Position numbers and translations under genes: made by a program. From positions 35,880-99,879 of the forward strand of contig JAREWP010000083.1 of the NCBI GenBank assembly GCA_029001845.1: 64,000 bases of DNA. The letters are read 5' to 3'. The stretch comes from Candidatus Magnetocorallium paracelense. GTDB lineage: Bacteria > Nitrospirota > Thermodesulfovibrionia > Thermodesulfovibrionales > Magnetobacteriaceae. The notes under the pieces are model-generated. The model did no database searches and had not been told where the DNA came from. It saw only the letters and a program-made list of their open reading frames with translations. Shown here in pieces: positions 17,456 to 26,800 of this stretch (the stretch's first letter is position 1; each line of letters begins with the position of its first letter).

Positions 17456-19404
17456 ATATCACTGAAAGTTACAGGTACCCTGGATCTGCTCCTTTTCAAG
17501 ATACAGTCCATGATCGTCTTATATTTTTTGGAAGAGAAGAAGAGGGCAAGCTCCTTTTTCATATGATTTCAAGCGAGCGGCTGCTTGTGCTTTTTGCGCG
17601 TTCAGGTATTGGTAAGACTTCTTTAGTGAACGCGGGCTTAATGAAACCATTGAGAGATAACAATTTCATTCCAATCTCCGTTCGCTTTAATAATACGGAT
17701 GAGTCTCCGATAGAATCGATTTATTCGGCGATGGATTCTTTAAAAATAGAGGGTAAAGGTTTTTATTTTAAAGGTAATAAAACCAGTTTCTGGCATTTTT
17801 TTAAGACATCTGAATTCTGGTCCCAAGATGATAAATTAATGACACCACTTATTATACTTGATCAATTCGAGGATTTTTTTATCTTCCACTCAAAAGAGAA
17901 ACGTGGAGATTTTATAGAGCAGCTTGCTGGTCTTTTAGGAGACAAGCCACCAAAAGAGGTAACGGAGTTGCTGAAAACAGGTAAATCTTCTCTTAATACC
18001 GATAGTCCTGAAGTAAAAGTATTAATTGCTATTAGGGAAGACTATCTTGCATCCATGGATGAAATGTCCATTAAAATTCCGCTCATTCTCCATAGTCGAT
18101 TTAGGTTATTACCCTTAAGTCGTGAACAGGCGGAGATATCCATTATTAACCCTGGAGAGCTGGAAGATTCACAAATTAAATCAAATCCGCTTATTTTTGA
18201 TCAAAAAGCAACAACATCTATCCTGGATTTTTTATGCAAACGTCATGAGAGGGGCCAAACATATATAGGCGATGAAGTAGAGCCATTTCAATTACAATTA
18301 CTGTGTAATTATATTGATAAAAAAACAGAAAGTGACAGAGAAAAACGTGAGGTTGATTCGGAAAGTCTTGTTGGCGAAAATGGAGAAAAGAGGATGGAGA
18401 AGATTTTGGAAGGGTTTTACGAAAGACAATTGAAAAGTAGGGGAGGGATATGGAAGAGAAGAAGGCTAAGCAGATTATGCGAAAAGGGTTTAATAAATAC
18501 GACTAACCAAAGGTTAAGCCTTGAGGTTGGTGAGATTAGCAGGATATATGGTATTCAGAAAAAGGAACTTGAGGAGCTTGTTAATGCCCGTCTCTTGCGT
18601 GCTGATCACCGTGTGGGAAGCGTGTATTATGAATTATCTCATGACACAATTGTAAAACCTATAAAGGCCCATCAAAACAAGCATTTTATACAAAATTTTA
18701 AGTACGGCTCAGTGATGGCACTCGTAATAATTATAATTCTAACAGGAGTATTATTTAAATATAATAAAAGTTATGACTCTCTATTATCAGATAATTTAAT
18801 TAGTCTTGGTGATAAGAATTTAGAAAGAGGTGAATTTAAAGAAGCAGAGGAGAATTATTTAAAAGCTTTTAACCTTTATAGTAACAAGCGCGAAATTTAC
18901 AATAAATTGATTACTTTATATGAGTTAGAGGAAAAAGAAGATAGAGCATTTGGAATTTATATGAAATTGGAAGCTGCACTAAGAGAAGAAGTACAAAACG
19001 CCCCTAATAACATTGATATTTATTATCAATTAGGGACTGTATTGTTTAAATTAAGGAAATATACAGATGCTATAGATGTATACGATAAAATAATAGAATT
19101 TGATTCTGACAATGAGAACGCTTACTTGGAAAAAGGAATAATTTACTTCACCTTGGAAAAATATGATGAGGCGATAAGGGAGTATAGTAAAGCAATAGAA
19201 ATTAATCCTAACAATGAAATTGCTTATAGTAAGTTAAGCGATAGCTTCTTTCTCTTAGGTAACATTGAGGACGGCTTGGAGCAGGCACTAAAAGTATCTG
19301 AGTTTGAATCTCAGCGTAATGTTCTTAGTGATGCTGCATATGAGATGGGACGTCTCGCAGATGAGCTTGAATATAGCTTAAACTCAAAGTCAACAACTCG
19401 GTAG
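17452..19404 (+). CDS. Membrane-spanning STAND NTPase with C-terminal TPR repeats
   Basis: 650 residues. The N-terminus (YPGSAPFQDTVHDRLIFFGR) is the usual lead-in of nSTAND1-type NTPases. A Walker A variant ARSGIGKTS lies at 49-57, Walker B LIILDQFED at about 133-141, and VLIAIREDYLASMDEM is the sensor region typical of the family. A winged-helix-like segment ends with YYELSHDTIVKPI. A single membrane span follows at about 417-437 (VMALVIIIILTGVLF), then about four TPR units (YDEAIREYSKAIEINPNNEI). Lysines and histidines before the span suggest N-in topology, putting the NTPase inside and the TPRs outside. STAND proteins act as stimulus-gated switches that oligomerise and activate effectors. 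It is coupled to the SIR2/TIR gene. Base composition is more AT-rich than the surroundings, suggesting transfer. Confidence 0.88.
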   Translation: MNITESYRYPGSAPFQDTVHDRLIFFGREEEGKLLFHMISSERLLVLFARSGIGKTSLVNAGLMKPLRDNNFIPISVRFNNTDESPIESIYSAMDSLKIEGKGFYFKGNKTSFWHFFKTSEFWSQDDKLMTPLIILDQFEDFFIFHSKEKRGDFIEQLAGLLGDKPPKEVTELLKTGKSSLNTDSPEVKVLIAIREDYLASMDEMSIKIPLILHSRFRLLPLSREQAEISIINPGELEDSQIKSNPLIFDQKATTSILDFLCKRHERGQTYIGDEVEPFQLQLLCNYIDKKTESDREKREVDSESLVGENGEKRMEKILEGFYERQLKSRGGIWKRRRLSRLCEKGLINTTNQRLSLEVGEISRIYGIQKKELEELVNARLLRADHRVGSVYYELSHDTIVKPIKAHQNKHFIQNFKYGSVMALVIIIILTGVLFKYNKSYDSLLSDNLISLGDKNLERGEFKEAEENYLKAFNLYSNKREIYNKLITLYELEEKEDRAFGIYMKLEAALREEVQNAPNNIDIYYQLGTVLFKLRKYTDAIDVYDKIIEFDSDNENAYLEKGIIYFTLEKYDEAIREYSKAIEINPNNEIAYSKLSDSFFLLGNIEDGLEQALKVSEFESQRNVLSDAAYEMGRLADELEYSLNSKSTTR

Positions 19405-19452
19405 AGATTTCCATGCTTTAAGTAAGTGCTGAGTAAAATAATACTTAATACT

Positions 19453-20675
19453 ATGATTGAATCCATAACAGTAAAATCAGTAGCAAGCTTTGATGAGCAT
19501 ACCGGAATCAAATTGGATGAGCTAAAGAAGGTCAACTTTATTTATGGCTCGAATGGCAGTGGCAAGACAACAATCTCTAACTTTCTCGCAGATGAGAACA
19601 ATTCACTTTTCAACAAATGTGTACTACAGTGGAAAGGATATCTCCCTCTAAAACGTTTAGTTTACAATAAAATGTTCCGGGAAAAAAATTTTCGGAAAAG
19701 GCGCAATTGACGGCGTGTTTACTCTTGGGCATGCTACAAAAGAGGTTTTAGATTTAATAAAGAGCAATCAAAAGAAGCTATCTGAGTTTAAAAGCGAGGC
19801 TCAGGAAAGGAAGGCAGCCTTAGAGTCACTAAAGGAACAGAAAACACAAGAAGATAAAGCCTTCAAGGAACTTGCCTGGACAAGTATATACAAAAAGTAT
19901 GAAGTAGATTTTAAAGAGGGTTTGAGAGGATGTCTGCAAAAGGAAAGCTTTAGTCAAAACCTCATTAACGAGTTCGAAGTCAATACATCCGAGACTTTAG
20001 ATATTGAGGTATTAAGAGAAAAAGCCAAAACGATTTTTCACGAAAAACCTATAGAGTTACCTACTATTCCAAACATTAACGCAGACATTCTTTTTCCCAT
20101 CGAAGACGATGAAATCTGGGCTAAGAATATTGTAGGAAAATCTGATGTAGATATCTCTAAGCTAATTCAGGAATTGAACATCGATGACTGGGTTAATCAA
20201 GGTCGTAACTATATTCATGAAAATGACATATGCCCTTTTTGTCAGAAAAAAACTATTTCTGACGAATTCAAAATACAACTTGAAAACTACTTTGATAACT
20301 CATACGCAAAATCAATTGATAGGCTAAAGAAGCAAACTTCTGCTCATGAATCCATCATTAATAAGGTCAGTAGGGAGCTACAGCGACACAAATTATTGGA
20401 TTCTGAGAAAAGTCAACAAGCAATCTTCCATACAGGCATATGGTATGGACAATCCAATTCAGACATCATATGATCTGCTGTGGAAAGAGATTAGAGACTG
20501 GGATAAATCCTCCGCTGTCTCAATTCAAAATACAATGAGGAGAATCATTGAGAATTACTTCAAGATTCTTGGGAGATATGGAGACGATGATCTGGTTAAT
20601 CATTTCTCAACAAAAGAAGAAAAAGATATATGCCAATCAATAACCGCGGTCTGTATCTTAAAAAACAGAAAATAA
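19453..20675 (+). pseudogene. Decayed AAA_13-type (RloC/PrrC-like) ATPase gene
   Basis: Three pieces of one protein lie in three frames. Piece 1 (ATG 19453 to 19710) has the Walker A motif VNFIYGSNGSGKTT. Piece 2 (to 20473) continues with VFTLGH, a coiled coil and the zinc-hook-like NDICPFCQKKTI. Piece 3 (to 20675) has the conserved MRRIIENYFKILG helix, then ends before the signature and Walker B regions. The first break lies at a run of seven A (about 19682-19688); six A would join IFGKGAIDGVFTLG in frame. The second break (about 20430-20450) and the missing C-terminus look like deletions, so the gene is probably dead rather than misread. Intact relatives are ABC-type ATPases, some carrying tRNA anticodon nucleases. 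It sits 49 nt after the STAND gene. Confidence 0.8.
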
Positions 20676-20852
20676 GGGACTCCACACCCTTTGATTTTGC
20701 GGATTGCTTGTGATACACTTATTAGGAAACTATATGAGACTGAAATATAAGTAACTTTTAGGTGAATAGACTGAAGATAACGACACGTGTTAACAAGAAA
20801 AAATGTTCGTCCTTAATTTAAGTTTATCGAAAATTATTATATGATGGCATAA

Positions 20853-22373
20853 ATGGCAAAGAGATACTTTAATACATCAGGGCCGAATAATCCTGAAAAA
20901 CACTATACCTGTATGAGAGAAGGGTTAATCGAAAAAGGGCTGAATTTTGTAAAAGACGAACGTTACTTTACGATCTGGTCACCGAGGCAGAGCGGGAAGA
21001 GTACCTATTTCAGGCTTCTTGCCAAGAAACTGGAGTGCGAGGGGTATAAGGTTACTCATATCAATGTTGAGAATTTCCAGGATGCAACAAAAGATATATT
21101 CTTGAGACATCTGGGGAAGGAGCTAAAAAATGGATACGGACTGGATCTGAAATTCGATGCCTTTTCTGATTTATTCGACAAAATAAAAGACGTAAGCGGA
21201 GTTAACTGCGTATTCATTATAGATGAGATAGAAGGGTTAAATGAGGAGATATTTAATCAATTTCTTCATACTATCAGGAACCTTTACCATTCAAGGGAAG
21301 AACATTGCATGAAGAGTGTGATCCTTGTGGGAGTAAGTAATATCACAGGGATTGCAGAGGACAGCGCCTCACCATTTAACATCGCAGATACACTTGAGGT
21401 GCCCTATTTTACAAAAGAGGAGGTATATGAGCTTCTTGACAGGCATGAGGAGGAGACAGGGCAGCGGTTTGAGGAGAGAGTACAGGAGAAGATATACAGT
21501 ATAACCTCCGGCCAGCCCGGACTTGTGAATGGATTTAGTTACAAACTTGTTGAGATGTGCGTGGGAAGGGAAGAGATTCTCTATGATGATTATCTTATAA
21601 TTGAAGATTGGTATTTAAAGGTAGTGATTGATAAAAATATAGCCAATGTAATAAGTAAGGCAAAGAAGTACAGAGATTTTGTTGAGAGGTTGCTCTTCAG
21701 GGAAGAGAGTATAGAGTTTGATATAGAGAGGGAATCAATAAAGTTTTTACACGCCAATGGAGTCATAAACAGGGATAAGGACGGATATGTGGAATTTAGG
21801 GCGCCTTTATATAAAAAGAAGCTTTATAGAGCCTTTTATCCTCATGTAAACGGGGACATGGAGAGAGAAAAATTTTTTATTAAGGGATTATTGCTCTATA
21901 TCAGAGAAGACGGCGCTATAGACTTCGATAGGTTAATAGATAATTTTAAAGAGTATGTAAAAAGGAGGAGCTTCAGATACTTCAGGGAAAAGGATGAAGA
22001 GACGGGAAAGTTTAAACAGATAAAGGAGGCGACTTTAGTTTATACCTTTGAGACCTATATCCAGAGTTTTATCCAGAGTCTTGGAGGTAAAAGCTATCTT
22101 GAAGCGCATACGGGTTTAGGAAGGAGCGATCTGATAATCAATGTAAACAACCGAGAATATGTGGTAGAGGCAAAAATTTACAGGGATGAGATAAGGTTTG
22201 AAAAGGGGAAAAAGCAGCTTGCCTATTACTGTGACAATATTAATATAAAAGAAGGGATATATCTTGTATTTGTTCCGAGTGAAGTGGAGATAGTAAAAGA
22301 GGGAAAAGATGAGATAAAGGGTGTTTTAGTCAGAACATATATTGTGAGATATGATGAGGAGAAGGATTTCTGA
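20853..22373 (+). CDS. AAA ATPase with C-terminal PD-(D/E)XK nuclease-like domain
   Basis: 506 residues. The start MAKRYFNTSGPNNPEKHY is typical of a widespread family of ATPases often present in many copies in anaerobe genomes. Walker A SPRQSGKS is at 43-50 and Walker B VFIIDEIEGL at about 115. The C-terminus has the PD-(D/E)XK pattern GRSDLII (about 420) followed by YVVEAKI (about 437), the Asp and Glu-x-Lys that would bind metal. Members are abundant but poorly characterised; links to mobile DNA or defence are plausible. It is transcribed alone as far as I can see, 180 nt after the decayed ATPase. No leader or membrane segment. Confidence 0.85.
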   Translation: MAKRYFNTSGPNNPEKHYTCMREGLIEKGLNFVKDERYFTIWSPRQSGKSTYFRLLAKKLECEGYKVTHINVENFQDATKDIFLRHLGKELKNGYGLDLKFDAFSDLFDKIKDVSGVNCVFIIDEIEGLNEEIFNQFLHTIRNLYHSREEHCMKSVILVGVSNITGIAEDSASPFNIADTLEVPYFTKEEVYELLDRHEEETGQRFEERVQEKIYSITSGQPGLVNGFSYKLVEMCVGREEILYDDYLIIEDWYLKVVIDKNIANVISKAKKYRDFVERLLFREESIEFDIERESIKFLHANGVINRDKDGYVEFRAPLYKKKLYRAFYPHVNGDMEREKFFIKGLLLYIREDGAIDFDRLIDNFKEYVKRRSFRYFREKDEETGKFKQIKEATLVYTFETYIQSFIQSLGGKSYLEAHTGLGRSDLIINVNNREYVVEAKIYRDEIRFEKGKKQLAYYCDNINIKEGIYLVFVPSEVEIVKEGKDEIKGVLVRTYIVRYDEEKDF

Positions 22374-22434
22374 TTGTTGGTTAAAATACGAAGGGGTATG
22401 TCGGCTGGGTTGAGGAACGAAATCAAACAACACA

Positions 22435-23604
22435 ATGAATTCCGAAGTAACCGTATTGATTGCAGCAAGAAACTCCGAAACTACCATTGCCAGGGCTGTT
22501 GCGTCTGCAATGAAGGAGTCTCCCGCTGAAATTCTTCTTATCGACGATTTCTCTGAGGACAATACAGTAAGAGAGGCCAAATCCGTCTCCGATGGCAGAC
22601 TCAGGGTCGTCTCACCTCCTAAACACGGAACTCTGGGGTTTACAAGGCAGTTCGGATTGAATGAGGTTAGGACTACTTTTGGAATATTATTGGATTCCGA
22701 CGATGAGTTTATAGAGGGACGTGTAAATAATATGGTTAATCGCCTTAAAGAAGATGGGACAGACTTTGTCAGCGACGGCGCTGAACTTATCGACGGTGCA
22801 ACCGGCAGGAAAATCGGACTTTTGCATATCCCCTCTTTTCTCTTTCCTTACAAACTCCAGGCTCGCCTCTTTGAGAGAAATTATCTGCCCGGAAGCGGTT
22901 TTGTCGGATTCAGAACCAAAAGCGCGCTGAAAGCGGGCTACGATACTGAACTCCACGGCCCTGAGGACTTTGGCTTTCTTTTAAGAGCAGTCGCAAGAAG
23001 AGCAGGTTTCAGTCTCATGGAAGATATCGGATACCGTTATTACGAATATCCCGGAAGTATTTCAAGAAAGATCGGAAAACAGCGGGAGATGTACAAAAAA
23101 GCTCTCTTAAAGCACGACTACGAGAATGTTCGGGTTCTCTATAAAGAGGCAGGACACACAGAATGGGTCACATCATGGGGGCTTGTGTTTATGGCTACGT
23201 ACAGGCAGGAGTATGCCATGGCTTTGGGATTTTTAAATGAAGCAGTGGCCATAACAAATAATACCACTAAAGTAGTCGAACCGGATGGACCATACCCTTT
23301 CAGAGAAGACTGGCGCATAGCCTTTCACGAAGGCACGCTCAATTTACTCCTTGGAAATATCGAAAAAGCGACAGCGTCTCTTGAAAAAGCTATTGAGATT
23401 TCCCACAGGCCCGAAGCCGCAAACAATCTCGGTGTTGCAGAGGCTAAATCGGGAAATTTAAGAAAAGCTCAAACACTCTTTAACAGGGCGGCGGAACTCT
23501 CTCCCTCGTATTTGGACGCAAGGCGTAATATAGAGAATGAAGGAAGTTTCAATATTACAACTCAGCCGATAAGACATCATCCCACAAGAGACAGGTATCG
23601 ATGA
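22435..23604 (+). CDS. Glycosyltransferase family 2 protein with C-terminal TPR repeats
   Basis: 389 residues. VTVLIAARNSETTIARAV is the classic GT2 start, ILLIDDFSEDNT the second nucleotide-binding strand, and LLDSDDEFIEG the metal-binding DxD region. LHGPEDFGFLLRA is the late acidic motif. The last 150 residues are TPR-like (GNIEKATASLEKAIEISH; GNLRKAQTLFNRAAELSP), so it may bind a protein partner or glycosylate proteins. The layout resembles the glycosyltransferase at 7471, and both flank the AT-rich conflict island. It starts 61 nt after the AAA/PD-(D/E)XK gene. The substrate is unknown. Confidence 0.87.
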   Translation: MNSEVTVLIAARNSETTIARAVASAMKESPAEILLIDDFSEDNTVREAKSVSDGRLRVVSPPKHGTLGFTRQFGLNEVRTTFGILLDSDDEFIEGRVNNMVNRLKEDGTDFVSDGAELIDGATGRKIGLLHIPSFLFPYKLQARLFERNYLPGSGFVGFRTKSALKAGYDTELHGPEDFGFLLRAVARRAGFSLMEDIGYRYYEYPGSISRKIGKQREMYKKALLKHDYENVRVLYKEAGHTEWVTSWGLVFMATYRQEYAMALGFLNEAVAITNNTTKVVEPDGPYPFREDWRIAFHEGTLNLLLGNIEKATASLEKAIEISHRPEAANNLGVAEAKSGNLRKAQTLFNRAAELSPSYLDARRNIENEGSFNITTQPIRHHPTRDRYR

Positions 23605-23798
23605 GAGAAAACAGTTTTTTAGTTAATAAGCTATTTTCCTGAACCCACAGCCGGACTGTTTGGGAAACAACCCCTACATTAGGCGCTTCTTTGAATTTCC
23701 AATACATTAAATCGGCGGCCTCTCCGGCTACATCTTCTGTAAACCTGCATAAAAGAAAATTCCTTATAAATTTAGTATTTGAACCTAAAAAAAGCATT

Positions 23799-23931
23799 TA
23801 GCCATCAGCTATCAGCTTTTTAATTGCAACACTTACGGTTCTAAATACATTCACCCGTAAGGTGAAGCTTATTATTGGCATAGGATCAATACTTTCTTTT
23901 GCTGAAGGCTGATCGCTGATAGCTGACTGCT
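23799..23931. repeat. AGCTATCAGC-type palindromic repeat, copy A
   Basis: Ends of the type GCCATCAGCTATCAGC and GCTGATAGCTGACTGC are inverted around a core that is also shared with copy B (51351-51492): TTTAATTGCAACACTT, a small hairpin TTCACC/GGTGAA, and AAGCTTATTATTGGCAT. The remaining bases of the 23605-24162 gap hold no gene that I can see. Confidence 0.75.
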
Positions 23932-24047
23932 GTTTTTTTATCTTTTTATCAAAAACAAGAGCTAGCCCTAAATAGAAATATAAATACAAAAATTATTTGT
24001 AGCTGCTCAAGTAGACAGACAGAATGTGATCGATAAAAAATCTAAAG

Positions 24048-24090
24048 TGTCATCTATGTGACAGAAGAAAATTTTTTTTGGAGTTATAAT
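24048..24090 (+). promoter_or_regulatory. Candidate operator and -10 box for the small exported protein
   Basis: TGTCA (24048-24052) and TGACA (24059-24063) form an inverted repeat with a 6-nt spacer, similar in geometry to Crp/Fnr-family sites. A TATAAT box follows at 24085-24090, 73 nt before the ATG. Both elements are seen; regulation by the Crp/Fnr protein at 30370 is only a guess. Confidence 0.3.
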
Positions 24091-24162
24091 AAAACATTCA
24101 TAAAGGACGAATACTACCAGGACACTTAAATTTCAAGTTATTACTCAAAAGGAGGGAGCGCT

Positions 24163-24729
24163 ATGAGAAATTTCTTAAATTTAATTTTTTCCGTTTCATT
24201 TTTGTCCGTTTTTGTCGTTTCAGATATCAATGCAAATACTATGCAACATAATTACGAAGGCAAAGGAAAGATAGTGCAGGCGATGTATGGCGACAAAAAG
24301 ATGACTTACAGGTACGACGGTAGCGGCAATTTGCTTTTAATCACCAGAGACAGTATGCAACAACCTGCACTCGATATCACGGCAAACAACTCCAGCGACC
24401 CGATTACCGTTACATATAATGATACAATAACTCTTCTCCTGTCGCTTGCTCCGGGAGCATTTTACGGAGAATTTGTCGATTGGTGGCTTGTTGCAAAGTA
24501 CAGAAACAGCAAACTCTACTATAATGTGGAAAAAGACTCCTGGATAACCGGCGAAACCGTTGCCTTTCAGGGTATGATGCTCAACAATGCGCCCTTTAAT
24601 CTGCTGAAAATTACAGGATTACCGCCGGGCCGGTACAATTTTGATTTTTCGATCGATACAAACATGAACGGTAAGATGGATGAAGGCCGCATATATTCGG
24701 ATACAGTTGTTGTAAATATTACGGAATAA
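24163..24729 (+). CDS. Exported protein of unknown function with a YD-repeat-like motif
   Basis: 188 residues behind an excellent ribosome binding site (AAGGAGGGAG). A signal peptide covers about residues 1-25 (LNLIFSVSFLSVFVVSDINA). The mature start contains MTYRYDGSGNLLLI, which matches a single RHS/YD repeat, but no RHS barrel or toxin domain follows. The rest is beta-rich and ends with DTNMNGKMDEG, an acidic calcium-binding-like loop, before a final strand. I do not recognise the family. It stands alone between repeats and probably has its own promoter. Confidence 0.75.
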   Translation: MRNFLNLIFSVSFLSVFVVSDINANTMQHNYEGKGKIVQAMYGDKKMTYRYDGSGNLLLITRDSMQQPALDITANNSSDPITVTYNDTITLLLSLAPGAFYGEFVDWWLVAKYRNSKLYYNVEKDSWITGETVAFQGMMLNNAPFNLLKITGLPPGRYNFDFSIDTNMNGKMDEGRIYSDTVVVNITE

Positions 24730-24748
24730 ACAACCATAATCCTCTGTA

Positions 24749-24768
24749 TCACCACAAAGCATGAAAAT
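24749..24768 (-). repeat. Solo tail motif of the long-hairpin repeat
   Basis: TCACCACAAAGCATGAAAAT is the exact reverse complement of the 20-nt tail conserved in all five hairpin copies. No arms or loop are present here, so it is either a remnant or an independently used motif. Confidence 0.7.
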
Positions 24769-24783
24769 CATTCAAAATAATTC

Positions 24784-24883
24784 GTAGGGGCGAATCTGTG
24801 TGTTCGCCCCGGCCGGCGTGCGATTGGTCCGATGCGTTTGAACGTTTGCTACCGCCGGGGCAGACACACAGGTTTGCCCCTAC
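24784..24883. repeat. GTAGGGGC-type palindromic repeat (MITE-like)
   Basis: GTAGGGGCGAATCTGTGTGT at the left end is inverted at the right end (ACACACAGGTTTGCCCCTAC), with GC-rich inner arms. A short relative lies at 30331-30362 and a partial one near 2240-2275. The 24730-25096 gap otherwise holds no gene. Confidence 0.75.
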
Positions 24884-25096
24884 ATTTTTTTGTTTATTTT
24901 CGGTGTAAAACATCCCCCTATACTATTTCTCTTCTTTGTTTTTTTAGTATTATAAGAGTAGGATTCCTTTTTTCAATCACAATTTTTTAGACATGACTCA
25001 TGAATGACTTACAGTCGTCATTCCGGAGACGCTTGTCTCGGACTCTGATCAGTAAGCCGGTTAAATCTGTCAAACGAATACGAGCCAAACAGTAAC

Positions 25097-26800
25097 ATGA
25101 AAAGCAAAATATTGATAATAGACGACGAAGAGGTTGTTATAAAGGCAGTTAAAAAGCATCTCGATGATCGGGAGTATGAGATTTTGTCTGCCGGGAACAG
25201 CAAAGAAGGACTGGAACTCTTTAAAAAAGAACATCCCATCTTGATTATCCTTGATCTGAAGATGCCTGCCATGGATGGTGTCACCTTTCTAAGGAAGATC
25301 AAACTCACTCTGTCCGCTTCATGCGCGGTAATTGTGTTGACAGGGCGCGGAAGTGACGAAGAGATGGAAGAATGTTTCAAAATGGGGATAAGTTCTTTCC
25401 TTAAAAAACCATTTAATGCCGTAGAATTAAAAGGCGTTGTGAGAAGCGCTATCGCTCTTAAGCGAACGGAAGAAAAATTTCGATCTACTCTTGAAGCTAT
25501 ACTGAAAGGCATAAAGGACGGCATTGTAACCATAGACAAAGATTTAAATGTCATAGAAATAAATGAGGCCTTTTGCACGATTTGGAACTGTACACGCGAG
25601 GATGTGCTTAATAAACCTTTTTCCTTTTTAACAAAGCGGTTGGCCATATCGGATTGTTTTGACACTATCGAAGTAACAATTAAAGAAAAACAGTCAGTAG
25701 AAATGCATAACATTAAATGCAGACTTCAAAACAATATTAATAAAATTGTTTCTATTATTACTTTTCCCCTTATAAATCAGTTTGGCGGCTTTGACGGTTG
25801 TGTTCTTGTCATAAAAGATGAAACACATATTGCTGCAATGGAAAAAGTATTGAAAGAAAGGCATGGTTTTTATAAAATTATCGGCAAAAGTAAGCGTATG
25901 CAGGAGGTTTACTCTCTTATAGAAAACTTGTCAAATGTAAAAACCTCTGTTCTTATAACAGGTGAAAGCGGCACCGGCAAAGAGTTGGTTGCCGAAGCCA
26001 TACATTACGGAGGAGAGCGTGGCAGGCGCGCCATCGTCAAAGTAAATTGTTCGGCCCTTTCCGAGCATCTCCTTGAGAGCGAATTATTCGGACATGTGAA
26101 AGGCGCTTTTACAGGCGCCTTAACAAACAAAGAAGGCAGATTTCGAAAGGCTGACGGCGGCACGATTTTCCTTGATGAAATCGGAGATATCTCTCCTAAA
26201 ATTCAATTGAAGCTCCTACGTGTTTTACAGGAGAAGGAATTTGAACCTGTTGGTGATACAACACCTGTGAAGGTGGATATACGCATTATAGCAGCGACAA
26301 ATAAAGAGTTAAAGAAAAAAGTTCAGGCAGGAGAGTTTAGAGACGATCTGTTTTACAGGTTAAAAGTCGTTGAGTTGGTGCTGCCCCCCCTGAGAGAAAG
26401 AAGAGAAGATATACCTCTTTTAACGGAGCATTTTATAAGGAGATTCGATCATACCCTTGGAAAAAGAATAACAGGCATATCCGACGATGTGCTAAAAATA
26501 TTTATGGATTACTCCTGGCCCGGAAATGTAAGAGAGTTCGCTCATACAATAGAGCATGCCTTTGTCGTTTGTAATAATGAAGTCATTACTATCGATGATC
26601 TTCCTTTGGACCTCAGGGAATTTTATCATTCCAATGTCTATCACCGTAATGATAATAAAAAGCTTGAAAAAGGTAAAATAATAGAGGCGCTAAAAGAGAC
26701 AGGCTGGAACAAAGCCGGAGCTGCAAGACTTCTGGGCGTTACGAGAAGAACGTTATATAAAAAAATGGAGCAATACAATATAGAAGCAAACAATGAATGA
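25097..26800 (+). CDS. NtrC-family sigma-54-dependent response regulator (REC-PAS-AAA+-Fis)
   Basis: 567 residues. A receiver domain (1-120) has phosphoacceptor D53 (ILDLKMP). A PAS-like sensor domain follows (about 130-250, IKDGIVTIDKDLNVIEIN). The AAA+ domain has Walker A GESGTGKE (about 291-298), the sigma-54-contacting GAFTGA loop (about 336-341), Walker B GGTIFLDEIGD and the R-finger region. The C-terminus is a Fis-type helix-turn-helix (NKAGAARLLGVTRRTLYKKM). It should activate sigma-54 promoters after phosphorylation. The REC-PAS-AAA+ order allows two inputs. No histidine kinase is adjacent; the next kinase in view is at 47638. Targets are unknown; a -24/-12-like match at 27053 has wrong spacing. 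Confidence 0.94.
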   Translation: MKSKILIIDDEEVVIKAVKKHLDDREYEILSAGNSKEGLELFKKEHPILIILDLKMPAMDGVTFLRKIKLTLSASCAVIVLTGRGSDEEMEECFKMGISSFLKKPFNAVELKGVVRSAIALKRTEEKFRSTLEAILKGIKDGIVTIDKDLNVIEINEAFCTIWNCTREDVLNKPFSFLTKRLAISDCFDTIEVTIKEKQSVEMHNIKCRLQNNINKIVSIITFPLINQFGGFDGCVLVIKDETHIAAMEKVLKERHGFYKIIGKSKRMQEVYSLIENLSNVKTSVLITGESGTGKELVAEAIHYGGERGRRAIVKVNCSALSEHLLESELFGHVKGAFTGALTNKEGRFRKADGGTIFLDEIGDISPKIQLKLLRVLQEKEFEPVGDTTPVKVDIRIIAATNKELKKKVQAGEFRDDLFYRLKVVELVLPPLRERREDIPLLTEHFIRRFDHTLGKRITGISDDVLKIFMDYSWPGNVREFAHTIEHAFVVCNNEVITIDDLPLDLREFYHSNVYHRNDNKKLEKGKIIEALKETGWNKAGAARLLGVTRRTLYKKMEQYNIEANNE

